The notes: generated from the letters alone by a model not told the origin. Positions 54,201 through 57,334 are shown, counted from the stretch's first letter. The stretch is DNA of 64,000 bases from Chamaecyparis obtusa (GCA_027943335.1 BSBK01005649.1:576001-640000); one strand, 5' to 3'. Numbers and translations are program-made.

Positions 54201-56754
54201 CTGTTTTTCATTTTGTTGGCTTTGCGCAGAGTACCATGTAGCTGTTTGTTTAGCTATTTTGTCTCATCTACTTTGAGTAGGGTATTCCTTTTAATTTAAA
54301 TGGTCTAGTAGAGCCTCTCACTGGATAGTAGTGTTACCAAATCTTGCCAGATTTGCTAGATTCAGCTTTGATTTTTCAAGTCCATAGAAATTTTACCAAG
54401 ATTTTTCAAAAGTTTTGGCCTTCTGAATGAATTTTCAAACCTGATAACTGTGCTAGGGGAGGAGCACCAGTAACTGAACACGTTACAATAACTGCACACT
54501 CCACGCATACTTGACCCCCCAATTACTAAGTTTAAAGGAGCCCCAAAAATGATAACACGTGCCGATAGCTGATCATTTTTTAGCGTTTTTGGCTGGTAAT
54601 TGACCCATTTGTGCACCACTATTGGGACATTTGTGTACAACTACTAGGACATTTGTCCACAAGTACTGACATTTTTTAGTGAAAATCTATTGGTGCATCT
54701 TTGAGTGGGTATCAGGCGGCGCGTTGAAATGGCCACTTTTTGACCCTTTGACGCTTGACTCTACAGGGAGTTTCATTAATACCTAGAAGCCAAAAAATAT
54801 TTTTTAAGGTGTCAACTCGCATACGAAGACAACCAAATAAAAATCATCAAAATCCGACTTATAGTTTAGGCTCTATAGGTGCGCGAAGTTAGGGTGTGCG
54901 GGTACTGGTGCTCTTCCCCTAGATATAAAGCTTTTCTGGCATCTTTGTCACTTTAAGATCTGATTAGAAGATAGGCTCTGTCATGAGAAAGCTAGCTAAA
55001 ATTAGAGGGTCTAAGAATCAGAAACTTAATGTAGAATGAAACTGTCAAACTTGGGAAAGAATGATGTTAGTTTCTCTGAAATCTCTCTTCTAAACTTCTA
55101 GTTTCTATTGGTCTTGCAGTTTGTGTTTACTGCTTATCTGTGGGACTTGAGATCCACTTTTTATATTTACCTTTTTGAAAAGAAAAAGAAATTGCTATCT
55201 TCCAAACCGAAGTAAATGTTAGAATTTAGTATACTGTAATTTTATAGTTCTAACCAAAAACAACTAAATGCCAGTATTAGGTATTTGTCTATGAGATGAT
55301 GATGATGGATCATGAATCGTGATCCAAATTGTCAGTGCAATCAAATTATTATTTATAGAGGTTATGACTGGAAGCATTCTTTTTCTTTAATGACCATGGT
55401 TGTCTTGAATATCCATGAACTAACATGTCTTGAGTGTTTATTTGAACATTTTAAATAACTAACTGTTAATATAAAGTATTCATCTTTGAGATGGCAATGA
55501 TGGATTACAGGGTGTGATCCAAAGAGTCAATGCAATCAAATTCTTCTTTATACAGGTTCTAAGATGAGCATTTTTAGTATTTTAATCAAGGGCTATGGAA
55601 GTCTCGAATCTTTGAGAAAAACACATTTGGATTGTTAATTTGAAAAAAATTATTGTAATCTGCAAGTAGTGTCTATTTTTGTAGTATTAGTATTGCATGC
55701 TTTTATTAAGGATTCTGTGTAGAACTGTTACCTCTATAAATTTATCATTCAAAATTTTTCCGTACTGTTAATATGCATATAATTTTTATTGCTGAGATTA
55801 TGTAAAAGAAGCACTGGAATAAGATTTCACTTTGCCCATGAAGAACATCTTTAGGCACTCTTGACAAAATCTATTCAGATTAGGAATTGTATTTCTAATG
55901 TAAGAAGTCTTATCAAATTTAATTTTTCAAAGATGAGATTAAATATAGAAAATGTTATATTTACTGCTTTAACTGTTCTGCTTTCCTTTCACCTAGCATT
56001 GTTAGTTTGGAACTGATCAGTATATTGTATATCTACTTCTTTTACTGTTTTTATTTCCTTTCATCTAGCATTGTGAGTTTGGAACTGATCAGTATATTGT
56101 TTGTCTCTCGTAGGTACAACAGATGTTGATTACACATGTTTTTCAGTGTGTCTCCTCCCAGTGTGTATACCAGAATTGTCAGATTCTCAAAGGGATCTTT
56201 CGGCATGGAATGAAATGCAAAACTGGTGCTAAACAGGGCTGCACCCATTGTCGGAAGATGTGGCAGATGTTACAGTTACATGCACTAGCTTGCAAGGAAT
56301 CTGCATGTTTTGTTCCCCATTGCATGTATGCTGACCATCCATTTTAGGTCTTGTGTCCTTTTCTTGTTATATACTGTATCCAGGATTATGCTGTTAAATT
56401 TTAGTAAAATACCATGTATAGGCACAACTAAATCAATGTGTGGGTAGCGTATATGTTACAGCTACATGCACAAGGTTTATGCCGTGTTCTCTTTTGCATG
56501 TACATTCATGACCCATATTAGGCCACGTGATTTTTTTGGTACATAGTATCATGAGATTCTGATGCTATATTCTAGTAAAATGCCATATATAGGCACAGTT
56601 AAACTAATGTGTGGAAAGCGAACATGCTACACTAGTGTATCAGTTCAATTGTTTCAATCCATTTAATTGTGTTCGCTTATTTTTCAGGGATTTGAAACGA
56701 CAGTGGAGGTCTAGAAATCAAGTGGAATCACAGCACAGTGCAGGTGTTACTTAA
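2980..56754 (+). CDS. HAC: HAC-type histone acetyltransferase (p300/CBP family), 3' part, 11 exons
   Basis: This nuclear transcriptional co-activator acetylates histone lysines using acetyl-CoA. Exons: 2980-3261, 3350-3628, 4198-4326, 4439-4639, 4914-5056, 5315-5624, 5761-5903, 15796-15874, 16024-16416, 56114-56325 and 56688-56754. They total 2238 nt (745 codons plus stop), all internal junctions are GT-AG and phases agree. The order Cys-rich segment, PHD, KAT11, ZZ, ZZ, TAZ is that of plant HAC1, where HAT lies between PHD and ZZ/TAZ. The tryptophan and tyrosine equivalent to p300 W1436 and Y1467 are kept. The N-terminal half is outside the window. Intron 7 is 9.9 kb and intron 9 is 39.7 kb, both retroelement-filled. 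The second ZZ finger lacks two cysteines. Expression is not visible from sequence; an open frame through 11 exons argues against a pseudogene. Confidence 0.93.
3350..3628 (+). CDS. HAC: HAC exon e2: PHD finger and linker
   Basis: 93 codons, phase 0 to 0, donor GTAACA. It opens with [15 protein letters not shown] and continues to YTCPNC, the zinc-binding core of the HAC PHD finger. ALFNGKKN and the linker LSDHIEKRL are typical of plant HAC proteins. Confidence 0.95.
4198..4326 (+). CDS. HAC: HAC exon e3: start of acetyltransferase domain
   Basis: 43 codons, phase 0 to 0, acceptor [24 protein letters not shown] starts the KAT11 domain and FPYKSK ends the exon, as in HAC1. The donor (AAG then GTTATA) is weak but keeps the family junction with the next exon. 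Confidence 0.93.
4439..4639 (+). CDS. HAC: HAC exon e4: acetyltransferase core
   Basis: 67 codons, phase 0 to 0, donor GTATGT. It contains [15 protein letters not shown], then [15 protein letters not shown], then [10 protein letters not shown]. These are the acetyl-CoA-binding core strands and helices shared by p300/CBP and plant HACs. Confidence 0.95.
4914..5056 (+). CDS. HAC: HAC exon e5: substrate tunnel segment of HAT
   Basis: 47 codons plus two bases. It reads [20 protein letters not shown], then [15 protein letters not shown]. The Trp in YIW corresponds to p300 W1436, which lines the lysine tunnel. The final Trp codon is split TG|G across the intron. Confidence 0.95.
5315..5624 (+). 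CDS. HAC: HAC exon e6: catalytic Tyr and end of HAT domain
   Basis: One base completes the split Trp, then 103 codons. The second residue is the Tyr of REWY, equivalent to p300 Y1467. [10 protein letters not shown] marks the end of the HAT fold. A hydrophilic linker with a short serine/acid stretch follows and leads to the ZZ finger. Confidence 0.95.
5761..5903 (+). CDS. HAC: HAC exon e7: first half of ZZ finger 1
   Basis: 47 codons plus two bases, donor [18 protein letters not shown], then RWVCKEC and LCDK are the first three cysteine pairs of ZZ1, with spacing as in HAC1. The next exon is 9.9 kb away. Confidence 0.95.
5904..11485 (+). other. HAC intron 7, left part: no gene seen
   Basis: AT-rich intronic sequence with short, uninformative open frames only. 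It holds one clear local duplication (9684-10030) and scattered stretches that look like old transposon sequence but carry no recognisable protein or terminal repeat. Confidence 0.6.
9684..10030 (+). repeat. Tandem duplication in intron 7, about 177-bp units
   Basis: Unit 1 starts CAAACTTATGTTTCTTTGGC at 9684. Unit 2 starts CAAACTCATGTTTGTTTTGC at 9861. Both run through a CTTTTGATCTGA/CTCTTGATCTGA segment and a CTCATTTGGG segment to CAAAATTTCCC. The copies are clearly diverged. Confidence 0.75.
11486..11780 (+). repeat. 5' LTR of gypsy element A (295 bp)
   Basis: It starts TGTTAGCCGG and ends GCGGGCAAACA, directly before the primer site. Central blocks (GGGTAGATAAATATGTACC; GATTAATGAAAGTATTTATT) match the element C LTR in reverse complement at 52387-52650. 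Confidence 0.8.
11783..11795 (+). other. Primer-binding site of element A, decayed
   Basis: TGGCACTGTTGCC differs from the intact site TGGCGCCGTTGCC (elements B, C, D) by two transitions. The intact site is complementary to the 3' end of plant tRNA-Asp(GTC). Confidence 0.8.
11879..13528 (+). pseudogene. Gag of gypsy element A
   Basis: Structural Gag of a Ty3/gypsy element. The ATG at 11879 opens a charged, coiled-coil-prone N-terminus ([19 protein letters not shown]). The Gag core follows ([37 protein letters not shown]), then a Ser/Asp-rich acidic stretch. Four CCHC knuckles come next: [46 protein letters not shown] and [15 protein letters not shown]. In-frame TAG codons at 12521 and 12749 interrupt it, and the frame shifts after knuckle four near 13450. 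Confidence 0.85.
13435..14308 (+). pseudogene. Protease region of gypsy element A
   Basis: 13435-13800 (+1 frame) reads the Gag-protease linker ([20 protein letters not shown]). 13772-14308 (another frame) carries an aspartic protease: [20 protein letters not shown] then [15 protein letters not shown], with Asp-Gly-Gly at the active site as is usual for the Tat lineage. The acidic segment [11 protein letters not shown] follows. Element homology ends near RHRMEP (about 14282); the last codons are flanking DNA. Confidence 0.8.
14551..15640 (+). repeat. Large tandem duplication in intron 7, about 544-bp units
   Basis: Unit 1 (14551-15094) and unit 2 (15095 to about 15640) match along their length: CAATGCCTCAAGTGGC, TCCAGCATCTGCTTGTCCTT against TCCAGCAGCTGCTTGTCCTT, GATCAGAAGATGTTACTGT and ATGAGAACAATTACT all recur in order. 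Substitutions and small indels separate the copies. The duplication ends shortly before exon e8. Confidence 0.9.
15796..15874 (+). CDS. HAC: HAC exon e8: end of ZZ finger 1
   Basis: One base completes the Lys codon of CDK, then 26 codons starting [15 protein letters not shown] and ending KHLLLP. The last ZZ1 cysteine and histidines are here. Acceptor TCTTATAG, donor GTATGT. Its 79-bp size and phases (2 to 0) fit between e7 and e9. Confidence 0.92.
16024..16416 (+). CDS. HAC: HAC exon e9: conserved linker and degenerate ZZ finger 2
   Basis: 131 codons, phase 0 to 0, donor [24 protein letters not shown] and [11 protein letters not shown] are near-invariant in plant HACs. The second ZZ finger follows: the CSVC and CNDC pairs and the final histidines remain. 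The middle pair (WRCEVC in Arabidopsis HAC1) reads LHSEIR here, so two zinc ligands are missing. The next exon is 39.7 kb downstream. Confidence 0.94.
16417..20059 (+). other. HAC intron 9, first part: no gene seen
   Basis: AT-rich sequence without a recognisable protein. It contains a short tandem duplication (18136-18281) and stretches with repeated GGCGAAT-type words near 17.8-18.6 kb that look like old, unclassified transposon sequence. A diverged repeat of about 350 bp may link 19430 and 19780 (both around ATTTATG[GT]TGGTAA). Confidence 0.5.
18136..18281 (+). repeat. Tandem duplication, two about 73-bp units
   Basis: Both units start TTCGGGCCAA (18136 and 18209) and share GGAATAGAGAC and TGTCAAATCTAT. 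Confidence 0.8.
20060..22260 (+). pseudogene. Ancient gypsy relict R1: LTR end, primer site, gag and protease
   Basis: An LTR-like end (CAGTAAACA, to 20129) is followed by TGGTGCCATTTCC (20132-20144), a decayed form of the tRNA-Asp primer site. Shattered frames then match Gag of elements [20 protein letters not shown] near 21040, [20 protein letters not shown] near 21200. A protease remnant near 22020-22250 ends in LGALMAQ. Many stops and indels; far older than A-D and of a separate subfamily. No 3' end was found. Confidence 0.65.
22261..24150 (+). other. Intron 9 stretch: nothing recognised
   Basis: AT-rich DNA with short open frames only. No terminal repeats, protein motifs or RNA genes could be supported. 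Confidence 0.5.
24200..25115 (+). repeat. Diverged tandem array, period about 73 bp, about 12 units
   Basis: A recurring unit has a TGCxCxCxxxAGCGCxAA core, then a CAAGGAATT-type stretch, then AAAAATC. Core positions read by eye: 24219, 24292, 24364, 24440, 24520, 24615, 24690, 24763, 24836, 24907, 24979, 25043. Most intervals are 71-76 bp. Units are strongly diverged and there is no coding sequence. Confidence 0.65.
25510..26670 (+). repeat. Second diverged tandem array, period about 75-95 bp
   Basis: The recurring unit is AA[AG]GTGG(GG/CT/CG) plus a T-run, an A-rich stretch, then a palindrome-like ACATGTxTTT and often TCTAAAAAxCC. Occurrences are near 25512, 25561, 25783, 25876, 25936, 26011, 26090, 26168, 26262, 26353, 26514 and 26587. 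It is more irregular than the array just upstream and unrelated to it in sequence. Confidence 0.6.
26671..28230 (+). other. Intron 9 stretch: nothing recognised
   Basis: AT-rich sequence with scattered words like those of the preceding array (CTAAAAAAC, CCAAAAACCC) but no regular period. Open frames here have no recognisable motif. Confidence 0.45.
28235..29300 (+). repeat. Probable copia-like LTR
   Basis: A promoter-like CCTATATAAAGG near 28499, a transcript-end-like CAATAAAAGG near 28616, and an LTR-like end TTTTTAGCCAACA at 29300 suggest an LTR of about 1 kb. A weak match to the copia primer site (CCTCATGAGCAGAG) follows. The left end is not fixed and no second copy is present. Confidence 0.4.
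29301..31430 (+). other. Intron 9 stretch with a possible second LTR-like segment
   Basis: No coding sequence recognised. CCTATATAAAGG near 29682 and an end-like CCCATCAACA near 30402 hint at another old LTR, without a primer site. Three imperfect units of about 50 bp built on AAACCxTGxGGG occur near 31049, 31102 and 31149. Confidence 0.35.
31431..32237 (+). other. Probable 3' internal region of a copia element, with short repeats
   Basis: It leads to the polypurine tract AAGAGGGGG at 32229-32237. Near 31465-31605 an imperfect unit of about 25 bp (AG-T-[CT]ATGCC...ACTTCCA[TC]) recurs four times. No protein was recognised. Confidence 0.4.
32238..32637 (+). repeat. 3' LTR of a copia-like element (400 bp)
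   Basis: Begins TGTTGGTGTAAA directly after a polypurine tract and ends AATTCCAACA, with matching short terminal inverted repeats TGTTGG/CCAACA. A TTATATATCC box near 32509 fits an LTR promoter. Confidence 0.65.
32765..33175 (+). pseudogene. Fragment R2 of the same ancient gypsy subfamily as R1
   Basis: Nucleotide similarity to R1 is clear: TTGGGAGACCAAGTGAT followed by CATGTTACTxATGG recurs at about 22000 and 33090, and AATGTAATGAATGAG at about 21510 and 32800. It covers the end of gag and the start of protease and is broken by stops. It ends at the edge of element B. Confidence 0.6.
33340..33910. repeat. CCGTACGG palindrome cluster, element B 3' region
   Basis: Five exact CCGTACGG palindromes (33647, 33668, 33704, 33827, 33900) and about eleven CGTACG hexamers occur within 570 bp, plus CGTATGG/CCATACG variants that look like CpG decay. 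Spacing is irregular and the spacers are T-rich on the + strand (A-rich on the element's sense strand). Confidence 0.85.
33890..34753 (-). CDS. Element B fused frame: protease tail joined to integrase C-terminus
   Basis: An unusually long open frame (287 codons) for such an old element. It starts in the segment after protease ([16 protein letters not shown]), passes the acidic SNSESDDG stretch and [10 protein letters not shown], then [16 protein letters not shown]. It then jumps to LILLMDGQE and [19 protein letters not shown], which in element D lie in the integrase C-terminal region. The join is in frame. The end (LWALDELI onward) is the integrase tail. It may be part of a Gag-protease polyprotein. 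Confidence 0.75.
   Translation of the reverse strand: MTARANHNWKRNTLAFEKGGRKFVVDLTMQMVGEEMASNSESDDGIDGGEETMEPNAEGILKVEDDTDSMDGLFHWQMGDYELFLSSCNMLKIEEAQSEFPPKYTAYREGEVQMKESPAHEFRKEEPIWYKEEKLEKINLGDKKNLKTIVMGDDWNPVWKTPTFKILILLMDGQEVVVPIEFMVPSLWMAIENGLGHRESLRERLHNEIKRGTFREAGYDGAVKLWALDELIHDANNVTKLKPFPERMEPRGWKRTRAVRQTTREQPVQATKEAFGEEIEKYPYGYA
34847..35242 (-). pseudogene. Protease of element B
   Basis: Aspartic protease with [20 protein letters not shown], preceded by the linker [21 protein letters not shown] stop separates it from the next segment (a TAA in what should be the VTVGTQ region, near 34846). Neighbouring frames hold the gag end. Confidence 0.8.
35430..37085 (-). pseudogene. Gag of element B
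   Basis: Starts [14 protein letters not shown] at 37085. A single charged N-terminal module follows ([29 protein letters not shown]), then a Thr/Pro-rich spacer, the core ([27 protein letters not shown]) and CCHC knuckles ([20 protein letters not shown], then a stop; [14 protein letters not shown]). Stops near 36883, 36262, 35770 and 35554 interrupt it. There is no room for the extra upstream frame seen in element D. Confidence 0.8.
37122..37134 (-). other. Primer-binding site of element B (tRNA-Asp type)
   Basis: Reads TGGCGCCGTTGCC on the minus strand, two bases from the LTR end. It is complementary to the 3' end of plant tRNA-Asp. Confidence 0.9.
37137..37400 (-). repeat. 5' LTR of element B (264 bp)
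   Basis: On the minus strand it starts TGTTAGCCTCGG and ends GTGTAAACA. A CTTTATATACCC box fits an LTR promoter. The central block matches the element A and C LTRs, while both flanks differ, so it is a separate LTR subtype. Confidence 0.85.
37401..37601 (+). repeat. 3' part of an R-family LTR cut by element B
   Basis: ATTAGCTTAATTGGATAAAG then CAGTAAACA (ending 37601) matches the LTR end of relict R1 (20101-20129), and GTATGATTGCTATTTCT matches GTGTGGATTGTTATTTCT just before it. Element B begins exactly at its left edge (37400/37401). Confidence 0.5.
37602..37911 (+). other. Unassigned spacer with a GC-rich patch
   Basis: 37617-37710 is GC-rich with repeated GAATC/GGATC words (GGATTCGTCGCGGACC; GCGAATCCTCGAGGATC). 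The rest is AT-rich. No gene, LTR or primer site could be assigned. Confidence 0.4.
37912..38330 (-). pseudogene. Remnant of an extra 3' frame with coiled-coil character (element C)
   Basis: One minus frame, broken by stops, reads [21 protein letters not shown], then [13 protein letters not shown] and [18 protein letters not shown]. This has heptad-like spacing of hydrophobic and charged residues. Its place, after integrase and the CCGTACGG cluster, equals that of the long extra frame of element D, which also ends in a coiled coil. Direct homology to D is not evident by eye. Confidence 0.4.
38480..39200. repeat. CCGTACGG palindrome cluster, element C 3' region
   Basis: Eight exact CCGTACGG palindromes (38489, 38549, 38648, 38714, 38870, 38892, 39018, 39180) and further CGTACG hexamers near 38971, 39077 and 39155 lie in about 700 bp, plus decayed CCGTATGG forms. 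Spacers do not align with those of element B. Confidence 0.85.
39224..39997 (-). pseudogene. Element C: post-protease segment joined to integrase C-terminus
   Basis: 39758-39997 carries [17 protein letters not shown] and [10 protein letters not shown]. After a stop, 39224-39742 carries [17 protein letters not shown] joined directly to [19 protein letters not shown]. It continues through [18 protein letters not shown] and LWTLDELG. The junction falls at the same place as in element B. It is open for 172 codons across the join. Confidence 0.8.
39998..40680 (-). pseudogene. Protease of element C
   Basis: 40246-40650 reads [20 protein letters not shown] and [21 protein letters not shown] frame change near 40240 then passes to the rest of protease and the [15 protein letters not shown] segment (39998-40276). 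One base-level break makes it non-functional. Confidence 0.75.
40800..41250 (-). pseudogene. Element C gag, distal part with zinc knuckles
   Basis: Reads [14 protein letters not shown], then knuckle one [15 protein letters not shown] (last Cys changed to Tyr), then FCDI and a stop. A third knuckle lies near 40850 in another frame. It continues the frame broken at 50914. Confidence 0.7.
41251..41255. repeat. Target-site duplication, left of element D
   Basis: ATCTT, repeated at 50910-50914. The same ATCTTTTTGTAGGG context is uninterrupted in element B (near 35912), which confirms the insertion point. Confidence 0.9.
41256..41492 (+). repeat. 5' LTR of element D (237 bp)
   Basis: Begins TGTTGTCGGG and ends GAGGGTAAACA. 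Aligns along its length with 50678-50909. It shares only the terminal GGGTAAACA-type end with the LTRs of A, B and C. Confidence 0.95.
41495..41507 (+). other. Primer-binding site of element D (tRNA-Asp type)
   Basis: TGGCGCCGTTGCC, two bases after the LTR, complementary to the 3' end of plant tRNA-Asp(GTC). Confidence 0.93.
41537..41911 (+). CDS. Extra 124-residue frame between primer site and gag (element D)
   Basis: An intact small frame (ATG 41537, stop 41911) in an element whose other frames are broken. The protein is hydrophilic, acidic at the start ([13 protein letters not shown]), with a central helix-like part ([38 protein letters not shown]) and an Arg/Glu-rich end. No family is recognised. 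Elements A, B and C have only 40-120 bases between primer site and gag, so it is specific to D here. Ogre elements of the Tat group also carry a frame before gag, but similarity cannot be tested here. The upstream ATG at 41521 opens only an 11-codon frame. Confidence 0.6.
   Translation: MGLPVGEINPEADDARTELYEGEDIQTREFRILFQVAIETYVRREATGEEVPASVVWATIEANPVANRLINHLPRLLAQASLAHRARQEEIAREEHCQEILRAYHAWEHLRRCQEEGDGNRRGL
42040..43735 (+). pseudogene. Gag of element D
   Basis: ATG at 42040 ([14 protein letters not shown]). One charged N-terminal module follows ([30 protein letters not shown]), then a low-complexity Gly/Thr spacer with TAG stops near 42518 and 42616, then the core ([27 protein letters not shown]). 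A run of lysine codons near 43150 coincides with a frame change. Four knuckles: [30 protein letters not shown] (one Cys lost), [16 protein letters not shown] and [15 protein letters not shown]. Confidence 0.85.
43788..44760 (+). pseudogene. Protease and post-protease segment of element D
   Basis: Linker [20 protein letters not shown], then [20 protein letters not shown] and [14 protein letters not shown]; the active site is Asp-Gly-Gly. A TAG near 44349 and a frame change follow. The segment then continues ([18 protein letters not shown]; acidic [28 protein letters not shown]) to a stop at 44760. Confidence 0.83.
44834..45630 (+). pseudogene. Reverse transcriptase of element D
   Basis: All main motifs can be read: [49 protein letters not shown] and [15 protein letters not shown]. 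The catalytic FLDD is at 45514-45525 but in another frame, because of a frameshift just before it. A TGA near 45588 follows. The motif style ([18 protein letters not shown]) is that of plant Tat-type Ty3/gypsy elements. Confidence 0.9.
45631..46320 (+). pseudogene. RNase H of element D
   Basis: The thumb and connection part ([33 protein letters not shown]) leads to RNase [20 protein letters not shown] and [13 protein letters not shown]. The usual first catalytic Asp (in a DAS motif) reads HISASN, so that Asp is lost. Open for 229 codons. Confidence 0.85.
46330..47638 (+). pseudogene. Integrase of element D
   Basis: Zinc-binding HHCC part ([27 protein letters not shown]), then catalytic residues: Asp in LDFVGPL, Asp in TSDKGGHF and Glu in [10 protein letters not shown], all present. 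TAG stops near 46951 and 47209, and a TGA near 47464, break the frame. The C-terminal part ([35 protein letters not shown]) ends at 47638. The segment [10 protein letters not shown] near 47215 is where elements B and C resume after their deletion. Confidence 0.9.
47690..48350. repeat. CCGTACGG-type cluster, element D 3' region
   Basis: One exact CCGTACGG (48225), two more CGTACG sites (near 47936 and 47970) and many one-base variants (CCGTATGG, CCATACGA, GTACGAC) in A-rich spacers. The variants look like CpG decay. Confidence 0.7.
48485..50594 (+). pseudogene. Long extra frame after pol (element D), unknown function
   Basis: One frame from the ATG at 48485 runs to about 49985 with only two stops (48857 and about 48905), then shifts frame and ends at 50594, about 700 codons in all. 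N-terminal globular part: [51 protein letters not shown] and [20 protein letters not shown]. An acidic Ser/Glu/Asp stretch follows ([11 protein letters not shown]), then a C-terminal coiled coil with a 17-residue repeat. Extra sense frames between pol and the 3' LTR are known in Tat and Athila elements; this one is not recognised. The pattern ending in FGLPDRG faintly recalls plant mobile domains, which is not proof. Confidence 0.6.
50270..50380 (+). repeat. Tandem 51-bp coding repeat inside the extra frame
   Basis: GAGCGGAGTGCCTGGCAGG recurs 51 bases apart (about 50273 and 50324), giving [17 protein letters not shown] and [17 protein letters not shown]. The repeat extends the coiled coil by 17 residues without breaking the frame. 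Confidence 0.9.
50661..50677 (+). other. Polypurine tract of element D
   Basis: TTTTGGGGGGGATGA directly before the 3' LTR at 50678, the usual second-strand primer position. Confidence 0.85.
50678..50909 (+). repeat. 3' LTR of element D (232 bp)
   Basis: Starts TGTTGTCAGG, ends GAGGGTAAACA. Nine substitutions and a 5-bp gap relative to the 5' LTR. Confidence 0.95.
50910..50914. repeat. Target-site duplication, right of element D
   Basis: ATCTT, copy of 41251-41255; element C gag resumes here. Confidence 0.9.
50915..52268 (-). pseudogene. Element C gag, proximal part with two N-terminal modules
   Basis: ATG at 52268 ([19 protein letters not shown]). The first charged module, as in element A, has a stop after AQKQAE. 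A second copy of the module follows, as in B and D ([34 protein letters not shown]). Then the spacer and core: a stop after MAASK near 51481, then [36 protein letters not shown] and [14 protein letters not shown]. Interrupted at LALQKD by element D. Confidence 0.82.
52372..52384 (-). other. Primer-binding site of element C (tRNA-Asp type)
   Basis: TGGCGCCGTTGCC on the minus strand, next to the LTR end. Confidence 0.9.
52387..52650 (-). repeat. 5' LTR of element C (264 bp)
   Basis: Minus strand TGTTAGCGGTAAAG to AACGGGTAAACA. Same subtype as the element A LTR, sharing GGGTAGATAAATATGTACC and GATTAATGAAAGTATTTATT. Confidence 0.88.
52651..54455 (+). other. Intron 9 stretch: no gene recognised
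   Basis: Contains an (AC)11 microsatellite at 53003-53025, a GC-rich patch of repeated CGAACCCGAA words (53070-53110) and short open frames without motifs. A possible exon-like frame near 53958-54035 ([20 protein letters not shown]) has no recognisable homology and is not called. Confidence 0.45.
53003..53025. repeat. (AC)11 microsatellite
   Basis: Uninterrupted AC dinucleotides, about 23 bases. Confidence 0.98.
54456..54919. mobile_element. 464-bp DNA element with terminal inverted repeats (MITE-like)
   Basis: The left end GGGGAGGAGCACCAGTA and the right end TACTGGTGCTCTTCCCC are inverted repeats with one mismatch over 17 bases. Similarity continues more weakly inward. Both ends are flanked by TA, which fits a TA target duplication (Tc1/mariner or Stowaway style). 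With the flanking bases the ends read CTAGGGG and CCCCTAG. There is no coding capacity, so it is non-autonomous. Confidence 0.72.
55262..55650 (+). repeat. Diverged tandem duplication, about 195-bp units
   Basis: Units start near 55262 and 55457. Both contain GAGATG(A/G)(T/C)(G/A)ATGATGGAT, then GTGATCCAAA, then GTCA(G/A)TGCAATCAAATT and TTTATA(G/C)AGGTT. Confidence 0.7.
55982..56112 (+). repeat. Tandem duplication (72 bp) at the acceptor of HAC exon e10
   Basis: TTTCCTTTCACCTAGCATTG (55982) recurs as TTTCCTTTCATCTAGCATTG (56054). Both continue GAACTGATCAGTATATTGT. The second copy abuts the acceptor of exon e10, so splice-signal sequence was duplicated; only the second copy leads to TCTCGTAG. 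Confidence 0.88.
56114..56325 (+). CDS. HAC: HAC exon e10: TAZ zinc finger
   Basis: 70 codons plus two bases, phase 0 to 2, donor GTATGC. The three HCCC zinc sites of a TAZ domain are complete: [31 protein letters not shown] and [18 protein letters not shown] domains bind transactivation segments of transcription factors. Confidence 0.95.
56267..56622 (+). repeat. Tandem duplication of the end of exon e10 plus intron 10
   Basis: Unit 1 (56267-56452) contains the last 59 bases of exon e10, its donor and the start of intron 10. Unit 2 (56453 to about 56622) repeats all of this in diverged form: ATGTTACAGCTACATGCAC, then CTTTTGCATGTACAT at the former donor, then TAGTAAAATGCCATATATAGG. The coding part of unit 2 is no longer open and sits in intron 10. 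Confidence 0.85.
56688..56754 (+). CDS. HAC: HAC exon e11: C-terminus and stop
   Basis: One base completes the split codon (AT|G), then 21 codons ([20 protein letters not shown] then T) and TAA at 56752. DLK after the last TAZ cysteine matches HAC1 (RDLKEH). The tail is a little shorter than in Arabidopsis HAC1. Confidence 0.88.
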
Positions 56755-57334
56755 AAAAAGGCAAAGGACTGCAATGATCACTGGAAACTTCAATTTATCA
56801 ATGTACAATAAGTTCGAGGGACCTTTGAAGAAAAATGATTCAATTAAATGACACTAATTCTTGAAAAATATTTTAGGCCAGTTTCTGGTTAGATGGTAAA
56901 AAATGTATGAGCAATTATTGTTGCTATTTAGTCAACAACTCGAATTCACATCTGAACTGCATAGACAAATGATGCTCATTTGTTTTGGCAGACGTAATGT
57001 GTTGGCCCTGGAGAGCTGTATGGTGAATTTGACACCTCGCGTACCTGTCAATGCCACTGAAGTTAGGTTTGGCATTATGAGGCAGACCAAATGCTGATAA
57101 AAGGGTTATTGATCTGATCAACATGAGGGAAATGCACAGGCTCCAGTATGTTTTCATTAGCCTAAAATTCATTTTGTTGGCCATTTGTATATTGTGTCAG
57201 CTGGGATTTGATATTTGCTTTCTCTGCCTTGCATTTATTTTGTATTTTTAGTTGATGTTCCTTTTGATGGTATTTTGACAAAGAAAGTGGCTTTGTATCC
57301 TGATCATGCAGTTTGAGATGACATGTTGTAGTAG
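56755..57334 (+). other. HAC 3' flank
   Basis: Probably 3' untranslated sequence at first; no strong polyadenylation site could be fixed. A short open stretch near 56990-57097 is not recognised. Confidence 0.4.

Noticed and set aside
56453..56510. Extra TAZ-like exon after e10
   Set aside because: It is the decayed second copy of a tandem duplication and is no longer open in the HAC frame.
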